The notes under the pieces: generated by a model
Told to the model about the DNA's origin: nothing
The model's database searches: none
Seen by the model: only the letters and a program-made list of their open reading frames with translations
In this document: piece by piece, positions 17,101 to 25,609 of the stretch
Layout: each line of letters starts with the position of its first letter
How positions within the stretch are numbered: position 1 is the stretch's first letter
Made by a program: the position numbers and the translations under genes
DNA from: CAYPNP01 sp964412195
Lineage (GTDB): Bacteria; Acidobacteriota; JAAYUB01
Direction of reading: 5' to 3'
Assembly (NCBI GenBank): GCA_964412195.1
Contig: CAYPNP010000013.1
Coordinates: 74,217 to 138,216 of the forward strand
DNA length: 64,000 nt

Positions 17101-17719
17101 CGAGCTGGCCGCGGCCAAGGCCGAGGCGGTCATCCGGAAGGCGGGCCCCGTGGCCATCGTGGGCATGGAAGTGCAGCTGCACACGGGCAAGTCCACCTCC
17201 ATGAAGCGCAGGAAGGGGAGTGACACGACCTACATGAGCTTCGACTATCAGCAGGAGTGGCAGTTCCCCAAGGTGAAGGCCCAGGGTCTCTACTTCTGGG
17301 GAGAGGGCACGGAAACAACCCCCCTGACCGCGTCCATCCGCGACATCCGCACCTGGCGGATCAAGGGGCAGCTCACACCCGACCAGCGGGCCGTCGAGAC
17401 CCTGGAACTGGAGGAGTTCCTGGTGCGCAAGGACGACCAAAGCACGGAGTGGGACGAGTACCGGGACCACGTGGTGCTGCGAAACGTCCCGCTGGTGCGG
17501 CAGGAGTTCGGCGGGATGGTGTGCGAAGTGATGGGCCCCGCCGCCGCCCAGCATGCGCCGGTGATCGACAGCAGCGGCACCCGGAAATCCCTTTCCGCGA
17601 CCTACCATCACTTCGAGCTGGACCGGAACGACATCGACTGGGCGGCCCTGGACCGGAGCCGCTCGCTGGACAAGCCCGTCCCGGCCTACGTCCGGGTGAC
17701 CATCACGCCGACGAAATAA
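14147..17719 (+). CDS. Zinc-ribbon / FHA / membrane / metallopeptidase-like / PKD fusion protein
   Basis: A 1190-residue multidomain protein. Residues 8-28 are a double CxxC zinc ribbon (FCTRCGARLGSGSTFCTGCG). A Pro/Ala linker leads to an FHA domain (about 80-170; TILGRGPENDLAF, SRRHAVI, GTFVNGVRV), which binds phosphothreonine. One membrane helix lies at about 200-222. The exported part has an Ig-like region, then a gluzincin-like site: HELFH at 499-503 with a candidate third ligand Glu534 (WWLETCAEY). Two PKD-like modules follow (WDWGDGGEK; WTFGDGTPK) and a unique C-terminal domain. The FHA side would be cytoplasmic and the peptidase-like part periplasmic. The ATG is preceded by CTCGGAGCGG. 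Divergent from the Ser/Thr kinase, a natural partner for the FHA domain. Peptidase activity is inferred from the motif only. Confidence 0.85.
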   Translation: MDQASVFCTRCGARLGSGSTFCTGCGARLATEPATPQPGPARPPSGPPAAPPPRTPPVSAAVAAPPPAPPPPPDAAPALALRFQGGSADGRTVPLAGRTILGRGPENDLAFPAAAAMSRRHAVIDCLPYDCFVQDAGSAHGTFVNGVRVAGAVPLRPGDRLELAGEQAVVVSLAPAPAPRPAAPAAAPAGRRKSHLIKGCLIGGVGLLVLALAGTGGWLLLRNRGPEILASQEMSPSAKPQRLEYQDRVAVTVPPDAFGPWRKGETRPGHWREPVTVSIAAAEAPPTGSDKLKVLAAYDISAGSDVLVKKPLEIELAYDPKVIPAGRKPEEALLAASWNPAMQSWVAAPCQVDAGRGKVVIQARHLSVYAILLQYWNNVAWTDHFAICYDDAAISKDIYTNTRTWQKKRWGETGRDPLGDDRKPFTPDIPIFIDDIARMLEYAYRKYELAGFKMPWPKWTRLTVFVETSGQSQRSKLTGIITISCIRANPADYRLMTAHELFHSVQAEYYSSLIPGYAALGEIMALNYRTWWLETCAEYAAWDVAWDRNASVARPVPGYLSQQLSREGDTVDPQHMYQNSVFLEYLEDRAGCDIRQLWEDTVTRTQPYLGLERMSVLGYAAYELDLNQKPTEDWKRGVTLMTLENHFLSKKQSLIDHYRGMAGWLLFDASSPLTGVVTGDDLVAKVAAKKDTFAAGDSVKSAMLTVTRDYAAAVWTVKVACDPPDSPRRLRVFKGGDPATGTAVDVYVLPNNTRPNGGLPPIGTIAANNATREVWLDLKHGDTIYCVASNSRPQNESVTVHIDTGVKLAVVSEAIPRGLRNKLYRFDAFVRNLPLSVRSIELEWDWGDGGEKASERRDPAPSVDADFQYSHAYNQEKVYTLTVRLFDTSRGYRALLASLPVKVAIGEQLTLRIDPATLVAEPNDTVTFQALASKMPAGAQFEWTFGDGTPKAYSREKLASHRYAREGNFTVEAVMVDTNKPRAEGELAAAKAEAVIRKAGPVAIVGMEVQLHTGKSTSMKRRKGSDTTYMSFDYQQEWQFPKVKAQGLYFWGEGTETTPLTASIRDIRTWRIKGQLTPDQRAVETLELEEFLVRKDDQSTEWDEYRDHVVLRNVPLVRQEFGGMVCEVMGPAAAQHAPVIDSSGTRKSLSATYHHFELDRNDIDWAALDRSRSLDKPVPAYVRVTITPTK

Positions 17720-17786
17720 CTGGAGCCACGCGTGGTCGTCCTTGGCCCTCGGGGAGGGCGCCGGGATCTCAGGATGAGGGCGGCGG

Positions 17787-18545
17787 CTACTTCTTCACCG
17801 GAATGTAGCTGAGATCCGCCCGGTAGACGACGATCTCGGTGATGATCCGGTCGCAGGCACCGGTCAGCGTACGGATGAGCTCCGTCGCCTTGCGGCCGCC
17901 CAGCTTCTCCTCCAGGACCTTCCGGACGCCCTTCTCCGGGCCGGCGAAGTCGCTCCAGCTTGCCCGGTCGGTGGTGTTCACCCAGCACGGCACTTCGCCG
18001 CCGCTCACCAATTCGTACCACCGGTTGCGCACGGGGTACGAGGCGGCATCCAGCGCGGCCTTGATTTCCTTGACCGCGTCGGCGAAGGCGGCGGCGTCCT
18101 TGGGCTTGACGTAATACCGGGTGAGCTGGCAGAGCTTCGCGGGCCCCGGCGCCTCGGGCGGCCGGCTCATCTCCTCCTCGTAAGCCAGGAGGAAGGAGGT
18201 GTATTTGTCCACAAAGGGGCCGATGGTGGCCACCGCCTCCTTCATGTCGGCCATTTCGAACGCCTCGCGGGCGTCATAGTCCTTCCACGTGTTGCCGAAC
18301 GTACCGATGAGGTACTGGCCGGTCCGCTCGCCGTTGATGATCACCCAGACGTAAATCGGCCATGAGTCATTCTGCGCGACATGCCAGGCGTAGTGCTTCT
18401 GGAGCGCCGCCTCGAACTGGGCCTCCGTCCCCGGCTTGACCTGGATGTTCTCGATCCAGGCCAGGATGGGCTTGTCCTCGGCCAGCGCAAGGCTTCCGAG
18501 GCATCCCATGAGCAGACAGATTCCGACTGCCATGATGCGTCTCAT
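17787..18545 (-). CDS. Exported hypothetical protein, possibly dimeric alpha-beta-barrel fold
   Basis: A 252-residue protein with a signal peptide (MRRIMAVGICLLMGCLGSLALA). After it come two similar halves, each opening with a strand-helix pattern (KPILAWIENIQVKPGTEAQFEAALQKH; LTRYYVKPKDAAAFADAVKEIKAAL), reminiscent of duplicated NIPSNAP/ABM-type ferredoxin-like folds. I cannot name a function. GGAGGGGGATC precedes the ATG at 18545, so the longer upstream frame is rejected. Convergent with the preceding large gene. Confidence 0.75.
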   Translation of the reverse strand: MRRIMAVGICLLMGCLGSLALAEDKPILAWIENIQVKPGTEAQFEAALQKHYAWHVAQNDSWPIYVWVIINGERTGQYLIGTFGNTWKDYDAREAFEMADMKEAVATIGPFVDKYTSFLLAYEEEMSRPPEAPGPAKLCQLTRYYVKPKDAAAFADAVKEIKAALDAASYPVRNRWYELVSGGEVPCWVNTTDRASWSDFAGPEKGVRKVLEEKLGGRKATELIRTLTGACDRIITEIVVYRADLSYIPVKK

Positions 18546-18751
18546 GATCCCCCTCCATGGAAAAATTATCATTATTGTACTACAAATTTTCCGAATTTGA
18601 AAATTCCAAGCCGCGCAAAATCCCCCGATGGACGCCGTGGCGGTATTTTCTGCGATATCCGGTCTTGATTCCCGTATGACGCTTTCGCTACCATAGGCGC
18701 TCGCGCACAGCGCCGGTGTTCCGTTCGTAATTCTATTAAGGAAGGCCTGAT

Positions 18752-20938
18752 ATGCCCAAAGTTCTTATCCTGCTCGTCCTCGGTTTGACAGCCGTGGCGT
18801 TTGCCCCGGCCTCCGATCCGTCCCGGACCGGCGCCCCGCGGTCCGGCGACGCCGGAATCACCCCCATCATCGAGACGGCCGACGACGGGGCGGAGGGTCC
18901 GGTCGCGCCTGCGCCGCCGGACAACCCGTTCTTCCGCCCCTGGGGCACGCCCTACGACGTGCCGCCCTTCGACCAGATCCAGACCGAGCACTACGCCCCC
19001 GCCTTCGAGGAGGGGATGAAGCGCCACAGCGCGGAGATCGAGGCGATCATCAACAACCCGGCCGCGCCGACGTTCGAGAACACCATCGCCGCGCTGGACC
19101 GCGCCGGCGAGATGCTGTCCCGCGTCAGCCTGGTGTTCTTCGGCCTGAATTCGGCCAACACGAACGACGCCCTGCAGAAGATCAACGCCGAGATGGCGCC
19201 GCGCCTCTCTGCCCACCAGGACGCTATCAGCATGAACCCCAAGCTCTTCGCGCGGGTCAAGGCGGTGTACGACCAGCGGGAGACGCTCGGCCTCACCGGG
19301 GAGCAGCTCTACCTTCTCGAGAACCTGTACAAGGGTTACATCCGCAGCGGCGTGAACCTCCCGCCCGCCGACCAGGAGAAGCTCAGGTCCATCAACCAGC
19401 AGCTCTCCAAGCTGTCGGTGCGGTTCAACCAGAACCTGCTGGCCGAGACCAACGCGTTCCGGCTGGTGGTGGACCGGAAGGAAGACCTGGACGGCCTGCC
19501 CGAGTCTTCCGTCGCCGCGGCCGCCGCGGAGGCGAAGGCCGCGGGGATGGACGGCAAGTGGCTCTTCACCGTCCAGAAGCCCAGCATGCTCCCCTTCCTC
19601 CAGTACGGCGCCAACCGCGAACTGCGGGCCAAGCTGTACGCCGGCTACACCCGTCGCTGCGACCAGGGCAACGAGTACGACAACAAGAAGGTCCTGGCCG
19701 ACATCATCCAGCTGCGCGTGGAGCGGGCCCGGCTGCTCGGCTACCCAACGTACGCCCACTACGTGCTGGAAAACCGGATGGCCCGCACCCCCGACCGGGC
19801 CATGGACCTGCTGAACCGCCTCTGGGCGGCGGCCCTGCCCATCGCCAAGCGCGACCGCGACGAGTTCCAGGCCATGATCGACCAGGCGGGCGGCGGCTTC
19901 AAGCTGGCCGACTCCGACTGGTGGTTCTACGCCGAGAAGCAGCGCAAGGCCAAGTACGATCTGGACGACAACGAGCTGCGTCCCTACTTCAAGCTGGACA
20001 ACGTCCGGGACGGCGCCTTCTGGGTGGCCAACCGGCTCTACGGATTGACCTTCGAGCCGCTGCCCGACCTGCCCCGGCCCCATGCGGAGGCCCAGGCCTT
20101 CAAGGTCAAGGAAGCGGACGGCGCCTACCTCGGCATCCTGTACATGGATTTCCACCCCCGGCCGGGCAAGCGCGTGGGGGCCTGGTGCGGCGGCTACCGG
20201 AGCACCTGCCGCCGGGACGGCCAGCGCGTGCCGCCGGTGGTCACGATGGTCTGCAACTTCACCCGCCCCTCCGGCGACAAACCCGCCCTGCTCAGGCTGG
20301 AGGAGGTCGAAACCCTCTTCCACGAGTTCGGCCACGCCCTGGACAACCTGCTGTCCAGGAAGACGTACGAAACCAGCTTCCGGGCGACCGATTTCACCGA
20401 GCTGCCTTCCCAGATCATGGAGCACTGGGCCAGCGCGCCGGACGTGCTCCGTCACTACGCCAAGCACTACCAGTCCGGCCAGGTGATCCCCGACCCGCTC
20501 ATCATCAAGATCGTGAACAGCGGCAAGTTCAACCAGGGCTTCCAGACGGTGGAGTACCTGGCGGCGTCGCTCCTGGACATGCAGTACCACTCGCTGACCG
20601 AGCCGAAGGAGCTGGACATCGACGCCTTCGAAAAGTCCTATCTGGACGGGATCGGGCTGATCCCGGAGATCCAGCCGCGCTATCGCAGCACCTACTTCGC
20701 CCACATCATCGGCGGGTACGCCGCCGGCTACTACAGCTACATCTGGTCGGGCGTGCTGGACTGCGACGCGTTCCGGGCGTTCACCGAGACCAGCCTCTTC
20801 GACAAGGCCACGGCCGACCGATTCCGGAAATGCGTGCTGGAGGTCAACGGCACCCAGGACCCGGCGGCGATGTTCCGCAACTTCCGCGGCCGGGAACCCG
20901 TCATCGAGCCGCTGCTCGAGGACCGCGGACTGAAATAA
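18752..20938 (+). CDS. dcp: Peptidyl-dipeptidase / oligopeptidase, M3 family (Dcp-like)
   Basis: A 728-residue zinc peptidase with a signal peptide (MPKVLILLVLGLTAVAFAPA), so likely periplasmic. The M3 active site is ETLFHEFGHALDNLL with HEFGH at 524-528, and the downstream Glu is in a FTELPSQIMEHW segment. Typical M3 features include PPFDQIQTEHYAPAFEEGM near the start and YYSYIWSGVLDCDAF near the end. Length matches bacterial Dcp proteins (about 680-720) plus a leader. It would cut dipeptides from the C-terminus of oligopeptides. AAGGAAGG precedes the ATG. A strong hairpin follows the gene. Confidence 0.95.
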   Translation: MPKVLILLVLGLTAVAFAPASDPSRTGAPRSGDAGITPIIETADDGAEGPVAPAPPDNPFFRPWGTPYDVPPFDQIQTEHYAPAFEEGMKRHSAEIEAIINNPAAPTFENTIAALDRAGEMLSRVSLVFFGLNSANTNDALQKINAEMAPRLSAHQDAISMNPKLFARVKAVYDQRETLGLTGEQLYLLENLYKGYIRSGVNLPPADQEKLRSINQQLSKLSVRFNQNLLAETNAFRLVVDRKEDLDGLPESSVAAAAAEAKAAGMDGKWLFTVQKPSMLPFLQYGANRELRAKLYAGYTRRCDQGNEYDNKKVLADIIQLRVERARLLGYPTYAHYVLENRMARTPDRAMDLLNRLWAAALPIAKRDRDEFQAMIDQAGGGFKLADSDWWFYAEKQRKAKYDLDDNELRPYFKLDNVRDGAFWVANRLYGLTFEPLPDLPRPHAEAQAFKVKEADGAYLGILYMDFHPRPGKRVGAWCGGYRSTCRRDGQRVPPVVTMVCNFTRPSGDKPALLRLEEVETLFHEFGHALDNLLSRKTYETSFRATDFTELPSQIMEHWASAPDVLRHYAKHYQSGQVIPDPLIIKIVNSGKFNQGFQTVEYLAASLLDMQYHSLTEPKELDIDAFEKSYLDGIGLIPEIQPRYRSTYFAHIIGGYAAGYYSYIWSGVLDCDAFRAFTETSLFDKATADRFRKCVLEVNGTQDPAAMFRNFRGREPVIEPLLEDRGLK

Positions 20939-20939
20939 A

Positions 20940-21014
20940 GCGGGTCTCGGGACTCGGGACTCGGACATTGTTGAAACGTTGGAACGTTGACACGTTCCAA
21001 CGTTTCAACGTTTT
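20940..21014. terminator. Repeat cluster 7 with a 17-base-arm hairpin
   Basis: CTCGGGACTCGGGACTCGG words, then GTTGAAACGTTGGAACG (20970-20986), loop TTGACA, and its exact complement (20993-21009). It lies between the convergent dcp and racemase genes and overlaps neither coding body, consistent with a bidirectional terminator or mRNA 3'-end stabiliser. Confidence 0.7.
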
Positions 21015-21711
21015 AACGGAGGTCGGAGAGGGCGAAGTCCGCCGCGGCTTGGGCATGCAGGACCAGGGTGTCGAAGAGGGGGAGCGGCGTGTCGGCCGGC
21101 TTGACCAGGAGGGGGATCTCCGTGCAGCCGAGGATCACGCCCCCGGCGCCGTCGCGGGCCAGGCCGCCGATGATCGACAGGAACCGTTCCTTCGTGGCGG
21201 GTGAAAAAATTCCCTTCAGCAACTCGTTCCGGATGGCTTCGTGGATGAAGGCGCGGTCGACCGCGCCGGGGACGTCCACCCGCAGTCCGGCCGCCTCGAG
21301 CCGCTCCCGCATGAACGGCTCCTCCATGGTGGCGCGGGTGCCCAGTAGGCCGACGCGCGCCACGCCCTGGCGGCGGATCTCCGCGGCGGTGGCGTCCGCG
21401 ATGTGCACGATGGGCGGGGCGATCCGGGACTGGAGTTCCGCGGCAAAGCCGTGCAGGGTGTTGGCGCAGAGCACGATCCCCTCGGCGCCGCCCTGTTCCA
21501 GAACGCGGCCCGCCGCCAGCAGCAGGGCGAGCACCCCCGCCCGGTCGCCCCGCTGGTTGCAGCGGTCGATGTCGCCATAGTTGAGTGAAACCAGAAGGAG
21601 CCGGGCCGCCTCGAGCCCGCCCAGCCGGCGCCCGATCTCCTCGTTGATGCGGCGGTAGTACTCCGTGGTGGAGATCCAGCCGGTCCCGCCGATCAGCCCG
21701 AGTGTCTTCAT
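21013..21711 (-). CDS. Aspartate/glutamate racemase family protein
   Basis: A 232-residue enzyme of the Asp/Glu/hydantoin racemase superfamily, opening MKTLGLIGGTGWISTTEYYRR as in the YgeA/aspartate racemase group. The two catalytic cysteines are Cys82 in LCANTLH and Cys195 in GCTEIPLL. It would interconvert L- and D-aspartate or glutamate. GGAGGCGGACC precedes the ATG. Monocistronic; the broad-specificity YgeA-type assignment fits better than MurI because the sequence lacks the MurI opening pattern. Confidence 0.92.
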   Translation of the reverse strand: MKTLGLIGGTGWISTTEYYRRINEEIGRRLGGLEAARLLLVSLNYGDIDRCNQRGDRAGVLALLLAAGRVLEQGGAEGIVLCANTLHGFAAELQSRIAPPIVHIADATAAEIRRQGVARVGLLGTRATMEEPFMRERLEAAGLRVDVPGAVDRAFIHEAIRNELLKGIFSPATKERFLSIIGGLARDGAGGVILGCTEIPLLVKPADTPLPLFDTLVLHAQAAADFALSDLR

Positions 21712-21935
21712 GGTCCGCCTCCCAACAGTCCGCGGTAAGATTCCCGATTTTCCGGGTTTTCCACGGAGTTTACGGCTCTCCGCCGGCAGGGTTTCATGCG
21801 GGGACCGGAACGTGACGGAGTGGCGGGAGGGAATGCCGTCTCCCCCCGGGAGGCGTCCCCGCACGGCGCGGCAGAAATGGAGGGGGCGGCCGGATGGCCG
21901 CCCCGCGGAAGATCTGGTTTGGGATTCGGGCAGTG

Positions 21936-22673
21936 TCAGCGGATCGTGATCTCGCCGCTGATGGTGCTCACGGTCACCTTGCCCTTGCCGGCGCCGATGC
22001 GCCCCGAAAGGGTCGCCGACCCATAGCCTTTCTTGGACTCCATCTCCTCGAGCTTGAGCTTGCTGTCGATGCCGCCGCTGATGGAGCTGGCCCGGAAGCG
22101 TGCGTCGGCACCGCCCAGGAACTGCAGATCAATGTTGCCGCTGATCGCCTTGACCGTGAGCGAGGTGTCGAACAACTTCCCGACCTGGCCGTTGATCTCC
22201 CCGCTGACGCTGGCGATTTCCACGTCCCCGCCGTTGGTCAGGCTGAACTCGATGTTGCCGCTCACGGTCTTGGCCTCCAGGGACCCGGCCAACTTCTCCA
22301 GCCGGATATTGCCGGAAACGGTCTTGCTCTCCAGCAGGGCGGCCGCCGGCACGAACACCTTGAAGTGGACCGACCCCGAGTCGCCGCCGAAGAAGCCGTG
22401 CTCCTGGTGCTTCTCCTTCAGAAAGACCTCGTCACCGGACTGCTCGAAGACCGGCTCGACGTTTTCGCCCGCCACCCGGTATTGGACCAGCATCTGGCCG
22501 GGATTGTCCCAGCCCACCACGGTGATGTTGCCGGAGATGGTCTTGACGTGCAGGTAGGCTTTCTCGCCCACGGTGAACGACTTTTCCGAGTACTTCGCCG
22601 CTTCCTGCCCGGCCAGCGGGGCCGCCAGCAGCAGGATCACCAGTCCGGTCAGTATCAACGAATGTTTCCGCAT
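21936..22673 (-). CDS. Exported DUF4097-type beta-solenoid protein
   Basis: A 245-residue protein with a cleavable signal peptide (MRKHSLILTGLVILLLAAPLAGQ). The mature part is built from repeats of about 20 residues carrying the core SGNI or SGEI (KTISGNITV, KTVSGNIRL, KTVSGNIEF, ASVSGEING, KAISGNIDL, SSISGGIDS, STISGEITI), the hallmark of DUF4097 adhesin-like beta-solenoids. Function is unknown; such proteins occur next to anti-sigma or envelope-stress genes, but no such gene is adjacent here. GGAGGTGGCCCTC precedes the ATG. The 224 bases between it and the racemase gene contain nothing recognisable. Confidence 0.88.
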   Translation of the reverse strand: MRKHSLILTGLVILLLAAPLAGQEAAKYSEKSFTVGEKAYLHVKTISGNITVVGWDNPGQMLVQYRVAGENVEPVFEQSGDEVFLKEKHQEHGFFGGDSGSVHFKVFVPAAALLESKTVSGNIRLEKLAGSLEAKTVSGNIEFSLTNGGDVEIASVSGEINGQVGKLFDTSLTVKAISGNIDLQFLGGADARFRASSISGGIDSKLKLEEMESKKGYGSATLSGRIGAGKGKVTVSTISGEITIR

Positions 22674-22779
22674 GAGGGCCACCTCCATCCGATTTTCACT
22701 CCTTAAGACGAAGGCACCCCCCCGGAAAGTTGCATCCGGGGGAAAAAAGGGACTCGCGGCTTGGGGAGCAGGGAGGGGA

Positions 22780-22915
22780 GATTGCGGATTGCGGATTGCG
22801 GATTGCGAATTGCGGATTGCGGATTTCAAATTTTAAATTTCAGATTTGAGATTGAGTTTGATGTTCGATGTTCAGTGTTCGATGTTCGATGCTGGATGTT
22901 CGATCCCCCGCCCCA
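22780..22915. repeat. Intergenic repeat cluster 8
   Basis: Seven GCGGATT/GCGAATT units in tandem (about 22783-22826), an AT-rich TTTCAAATTTTAAATTTC stretch, then GATGTTCGATGTTCAGTG-type words (about 22858-22905), between deoB and the DUF4097 gene on the same strand. Confidence 0.85.
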
Positions 22916-22923
22916 TGGCCCCC

Positions 22924-24093
22924 TCATCCCGCAATCATCGAGAGGAAGCTCCGCCCGTAACCCAGCCTCAGGCCGAAGATCTCCGCGGCCGTGGCACCCA
23001 TGTCCGCCAGGCTGGCCCGGGTGCCCAGGGCGACCCCCGGCCGGACCCGCGGGCCGGCGCACAGGACCGGGACGTACTCCCGGCTGTGGTCCGTCGACGG
23101 GGTGGTGGGGTCGCAGCCGTGGTCGGCGGTCAGGATGAGGAGGTCGGCCTCGCCCATCGCCGCCAGCCACGCCGGGACCGCGGCGTCCAGCTCGGTCAGG
23201 GCGGCCGCGTAGCCGGCCGGGTCGTTGCGGTGGCCGTAGAGCATGTCGAAATCCACCAGGTTGACCATCACCAGGTCCCCCCGCCCGGAGCGGATCAGCC
23301 CTTCCGTGACGGCGATGCCCTCGGTGTTTCCCCTGGTGTGGACCTCCTCGCCGGTGTTCTTCCAATCGAAGATGGACGCGATCTTGCCGACGGTGACGAC
23401 GGAGCGGCCGGCCGTCGCCAGGAGGCTGAACAGGTTGGGCTCCGGCGGCGGCACGGCGAAGTCCTTCCGCCGGACGGTGCGGGCGTACGCGCCGGCCGGG
23501 CCGGTGAACGGGCGGGCGATCACCCGGGCCACCCGGTGCGGTCCCTGCAGGATCTCCCGGGCGGTCCGGCACATGGCGTAGAGCCCGTCGATGGGCACCA
23601 CCTCCTCATGGCAGGCGATCTGGAAGACGCTGTCGGCGGAGGTGTAGACGATGGGCTTGCCGGTGCGGACGTGCTCGTCGCCCAGCTCCTTGATGATCTC
23701 GGTACCCGACGCCGTGCAGTTGCCCAGGGTCCCCCGCCCGATGGCAGCCTCGAACGCCCCCATCACCTCCGGGGGGAAGCCGTGAGGGTAGGTGGGGAAC
23801 GGCTGCTCGGTCAGGATACCGGCCAGCTCCCAGTGCCCCACCGTGGTGTCCTTGCCCTGCGAGGCGATGGCGGCCTTGCCGTAGGCGCCGACCGGCGCGG
23901 GGACCGGCGGGTGGTTGGCCAGGGGGGTGATGTTGCCGAGGCCGAGGGCCTGCAGGTTCGGCAGCTTCGCGCCGGTGGCGGCCAGGGTGTGGTCCAGGGT
24001 GTGGGCGCCGGCGTCGCCCCACCGGGCGGCGTCTGGCATCTCGCCGATGCCGACCGAGTCGGCCACGATTAGGATGACGCGTCGGAAGTTCAT
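22924..24093 (-). CDS. deoB: Phosphopentomutase
   Basis: A 389-residue alkaline-phosphatase-superfamily mutase that interconverts ribose-1-P and ribose-5-P (and the deoxy forms) in nucleoside salvage. It opens RVILIVADSVGIGEMPDA, where Asp12 and Ser13 are metal/phosphate residues. It contains KDTTVGHWELAG with the active-site Thr, DMLYGHRNDP and ILTADHGCDPT with metal-binding Asp/His. The length is typical (about 390-405). The start ATG overlaps the stop of the upstream amidohydrolase (24090-24093), so translation is coupled. Confidence 0.96.
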   Translation of the reverse strand: MNFRRVILIVADSVGIGEMPDAARWGDAGAHTLDHTLAATGAKLPNLQALGLGNITPLANHPPVPAPVGAYGKAAIASQGKDTTVGHWELAGILTEQPFPTYPHGFPPEVMGAFEAAIGRGTLGNCTASGTEIIKELGDEHVRTGKPIVYTSADSVFQIACHEEVVPIDGLYAMCRTAREILQGPHRVARVIARPFTGPAGAYARTVRRKDFAVPPPEPNLFSLLATAGRSVVTVGKIASIFDWKNTGEEVHTRGNTEGIAVTEGLIRSGRGDLVMVNLVDFDMLYGHRNDPAGYAAALTELDAAVPAWLAAMGEADLLILTADHGCDPTTPSTDHSREYVPVLCAGPRVRPGVALGTRASLADMGATAAEIFGLRLGYGRSFLSMIAG

Positions 24094-25487
24094 GGCTGCT
24101 CCGCAACGATTCCCCGGATCCGGCCCCGGTAGTCGTCCAGGATGCGCGCGAGCCGGCGCTCGTCCAGGGTCAGCAACCGGCGCTCCTTCATCAGCCAGCG
24201 GCCGGCGACCATGGTCGACTCCACCGCCTCGCCGTGGGCCACGTAGACCAGGTGCGAATAGACATTGTAGACGGGCCCGTACGTCGGCCCCGACAGGTCC
24301 AAGACGATCAGGTCCGCTTGCTTGCCCGGCTCCAGCGTGCCGACCGCGGCCCCGGCGCCGACGGCCCGGGCGCCTTCCGACGTGGCCATGCGCACCACGT
24401 CGAGGGCCGGCATGGCCGCCGCATCGTTTTCCCGGACCTTGTGGATCTTCGCCGCGAGGTCCATGGCGTGGAAGAGGTCCTGCCGGTTGTTGCTCACCGG
24501 CCCGTCGGTACCCAGCCCGACTGGGATGCCCCGCCGGCGCATCGCGGTGACCGGGGCCAGCCCGGAGGCCAGCTTCAGGTTGCTGTCGGGATTGTGGGCC
24601 ACGGCCGTCCCCGTCCGCTGCAGGATGTCCAGGTCGGACTCGGTCAGCTGCACGCAGTGGGCGGCCAGGACGTTCTTTCCCAGCGCGCCGAGCTCTGCCG
24701 CGTGGGCCACCGGGGTCTTGCCGTAGCGGCCCTGTACGTCGGCCACCTCACCGGCGCTCTCCGAAAGGTGGGTGGTCAGCAGGACGCCGTATTTTCGGGC
24801 CAGTTCCACGGCGCTCCGCACCGTTTCCGGCGAGCAAGTATACGTGGAGTGGGGCGCCGGGATGACCTTCACCAGCGGGTCGGCGGACCACTTCTGCAGG
24901 CACTTCTCGGTGTAGGCCAGCGACTCGGCCGGCGTGGCGAAGTCCGGCGCCTTGAAGTCGATCATGGTCTGGCCGAGCCAGCCGCGCAGCCCGGCCTCCC
25001 GGACCGCCCGGGCCACCTCGTCCTCGAAGTAGTACATGTCGACCACTGACGTGGTGCCCCGCCGGATCAGCTCGGCGCAGCCCACCAGCGTCGCGTCGTG
25101 GACGTAGCGGGCATCCACCACCCGGGCCTCCAGGGGGAAGATGTATTTCCGCAGCCAGGTCATCAGCTCCATGTCGTCGGCCAGGCCCCGCATGAGGCAC
25201 ATGGCGATGTGGTCGTGCGTGTTGACCAGGCCGGGCATCACCCAGCGGTCCCCGGCGCGGCAGGTCTGCCGGGCGCTCCAGGCGGCGCGCACCTCCGCTT
25301 CCGGGCCCACGGCGGTGATCCGCCCGCCGCGGACGGCCACAGCCCCCGGCTCGTAGACGTGCAGGGCATCATCCATGGTCACCACGTGGGCGGCCGTCAC
25401 GATCAGGTCCGCCTTCTGCCGGTCCTCCGCCGGGACCGCCGCGGCCAGGAATAACAGGAATCCCAACAGAACCGGGCCTCGCCTCAT
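24090..25487 (-). CDS. Exported amidohydrolase, MTA/SAH (or related) deaminase-like
   Basis: A 465-residue metal-dependent hydrolase of the ATZ/TRZ, mtaD-like family. Zinc ligands: His91 and His93 in NTHDH, His in TTHLSE, His in AAHCV and Asp in GLGTDGPVSNN. The family deaminates methylthioadenosine, S-adenosylhomocysteine, guanine or cytosine-like rings. Unusually it begins with a signal peptide (MRRGPVLLGFLLFLAAAVPA), which is not expected for cytoplasmic mtaD. Coupling to deoB supports a nucleoside salvage role. GAGG precedes the ATG. The exact substrate is uncertain. Confidence 0.88.
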   Translation of the reverse strand: MRRGPVLLGFLLFLAAAVPAEDRQKADLIVTAAHVVTMDDALHVYEPGAVAVRGGRITAVGPEAEVRAAWSARQTCRAGDRWVMPGLVNTHDHIAMCLMRGLADDMELMTWLRKYIFPLEARVVDARYVHDATLVGCAELIRRGTTSVVDMYYFEDEVARAVREAGLRGWLGQTMIDFKAPDFATPAESLAYTEKCLQKWSADPLVKVIPAPHSTYTCSPETVRSAVELARKYGVLLTTHLSESAGEVADVQGRYGKTPVAHAAELGALGKNVLAAHCVQLTESDLDILQRTGTAVAHNPDSNLKLASGLAPVTAMRRRGIPVGLGTDGPVSNNRQDLFHAMDLAAKIHKVRENDAAAMPALDVVRMATSEGARAVGAGAAVGTLEPGKQADLIVLDLSGPTYGPVYNVYSHLVYVAHGEAVESTMVAGRWLMKERRLLTLDERRLARILDDYRGRIRGIVAEQP

Positions 25488-25609
25488 GGTTTTTCCTCAC
25501 TTTCTCGAGGGCAATCGAAATCCCCGGACCACCGATTGCGTCTAACGTCCTTGCACATCGTTCGATGGCCGTCTTATTCTAAGCCGAAGACCGGCTGGAG
25601 GAAAGTGCC

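Noticed and set aside
15839..17611. Minus-strand frame inside the FHA-metallopeptidase gene
   Set aside because: No start signal and antisense composition; the plus-strand protein is continuous with recognisable domains.
22924..24093. Alkaline phosphatase or phosphoglycerate mutase identity for this gene
   Set aside because: The KDTTVGHWELAG and overall order match phosphopentomutase specifically.
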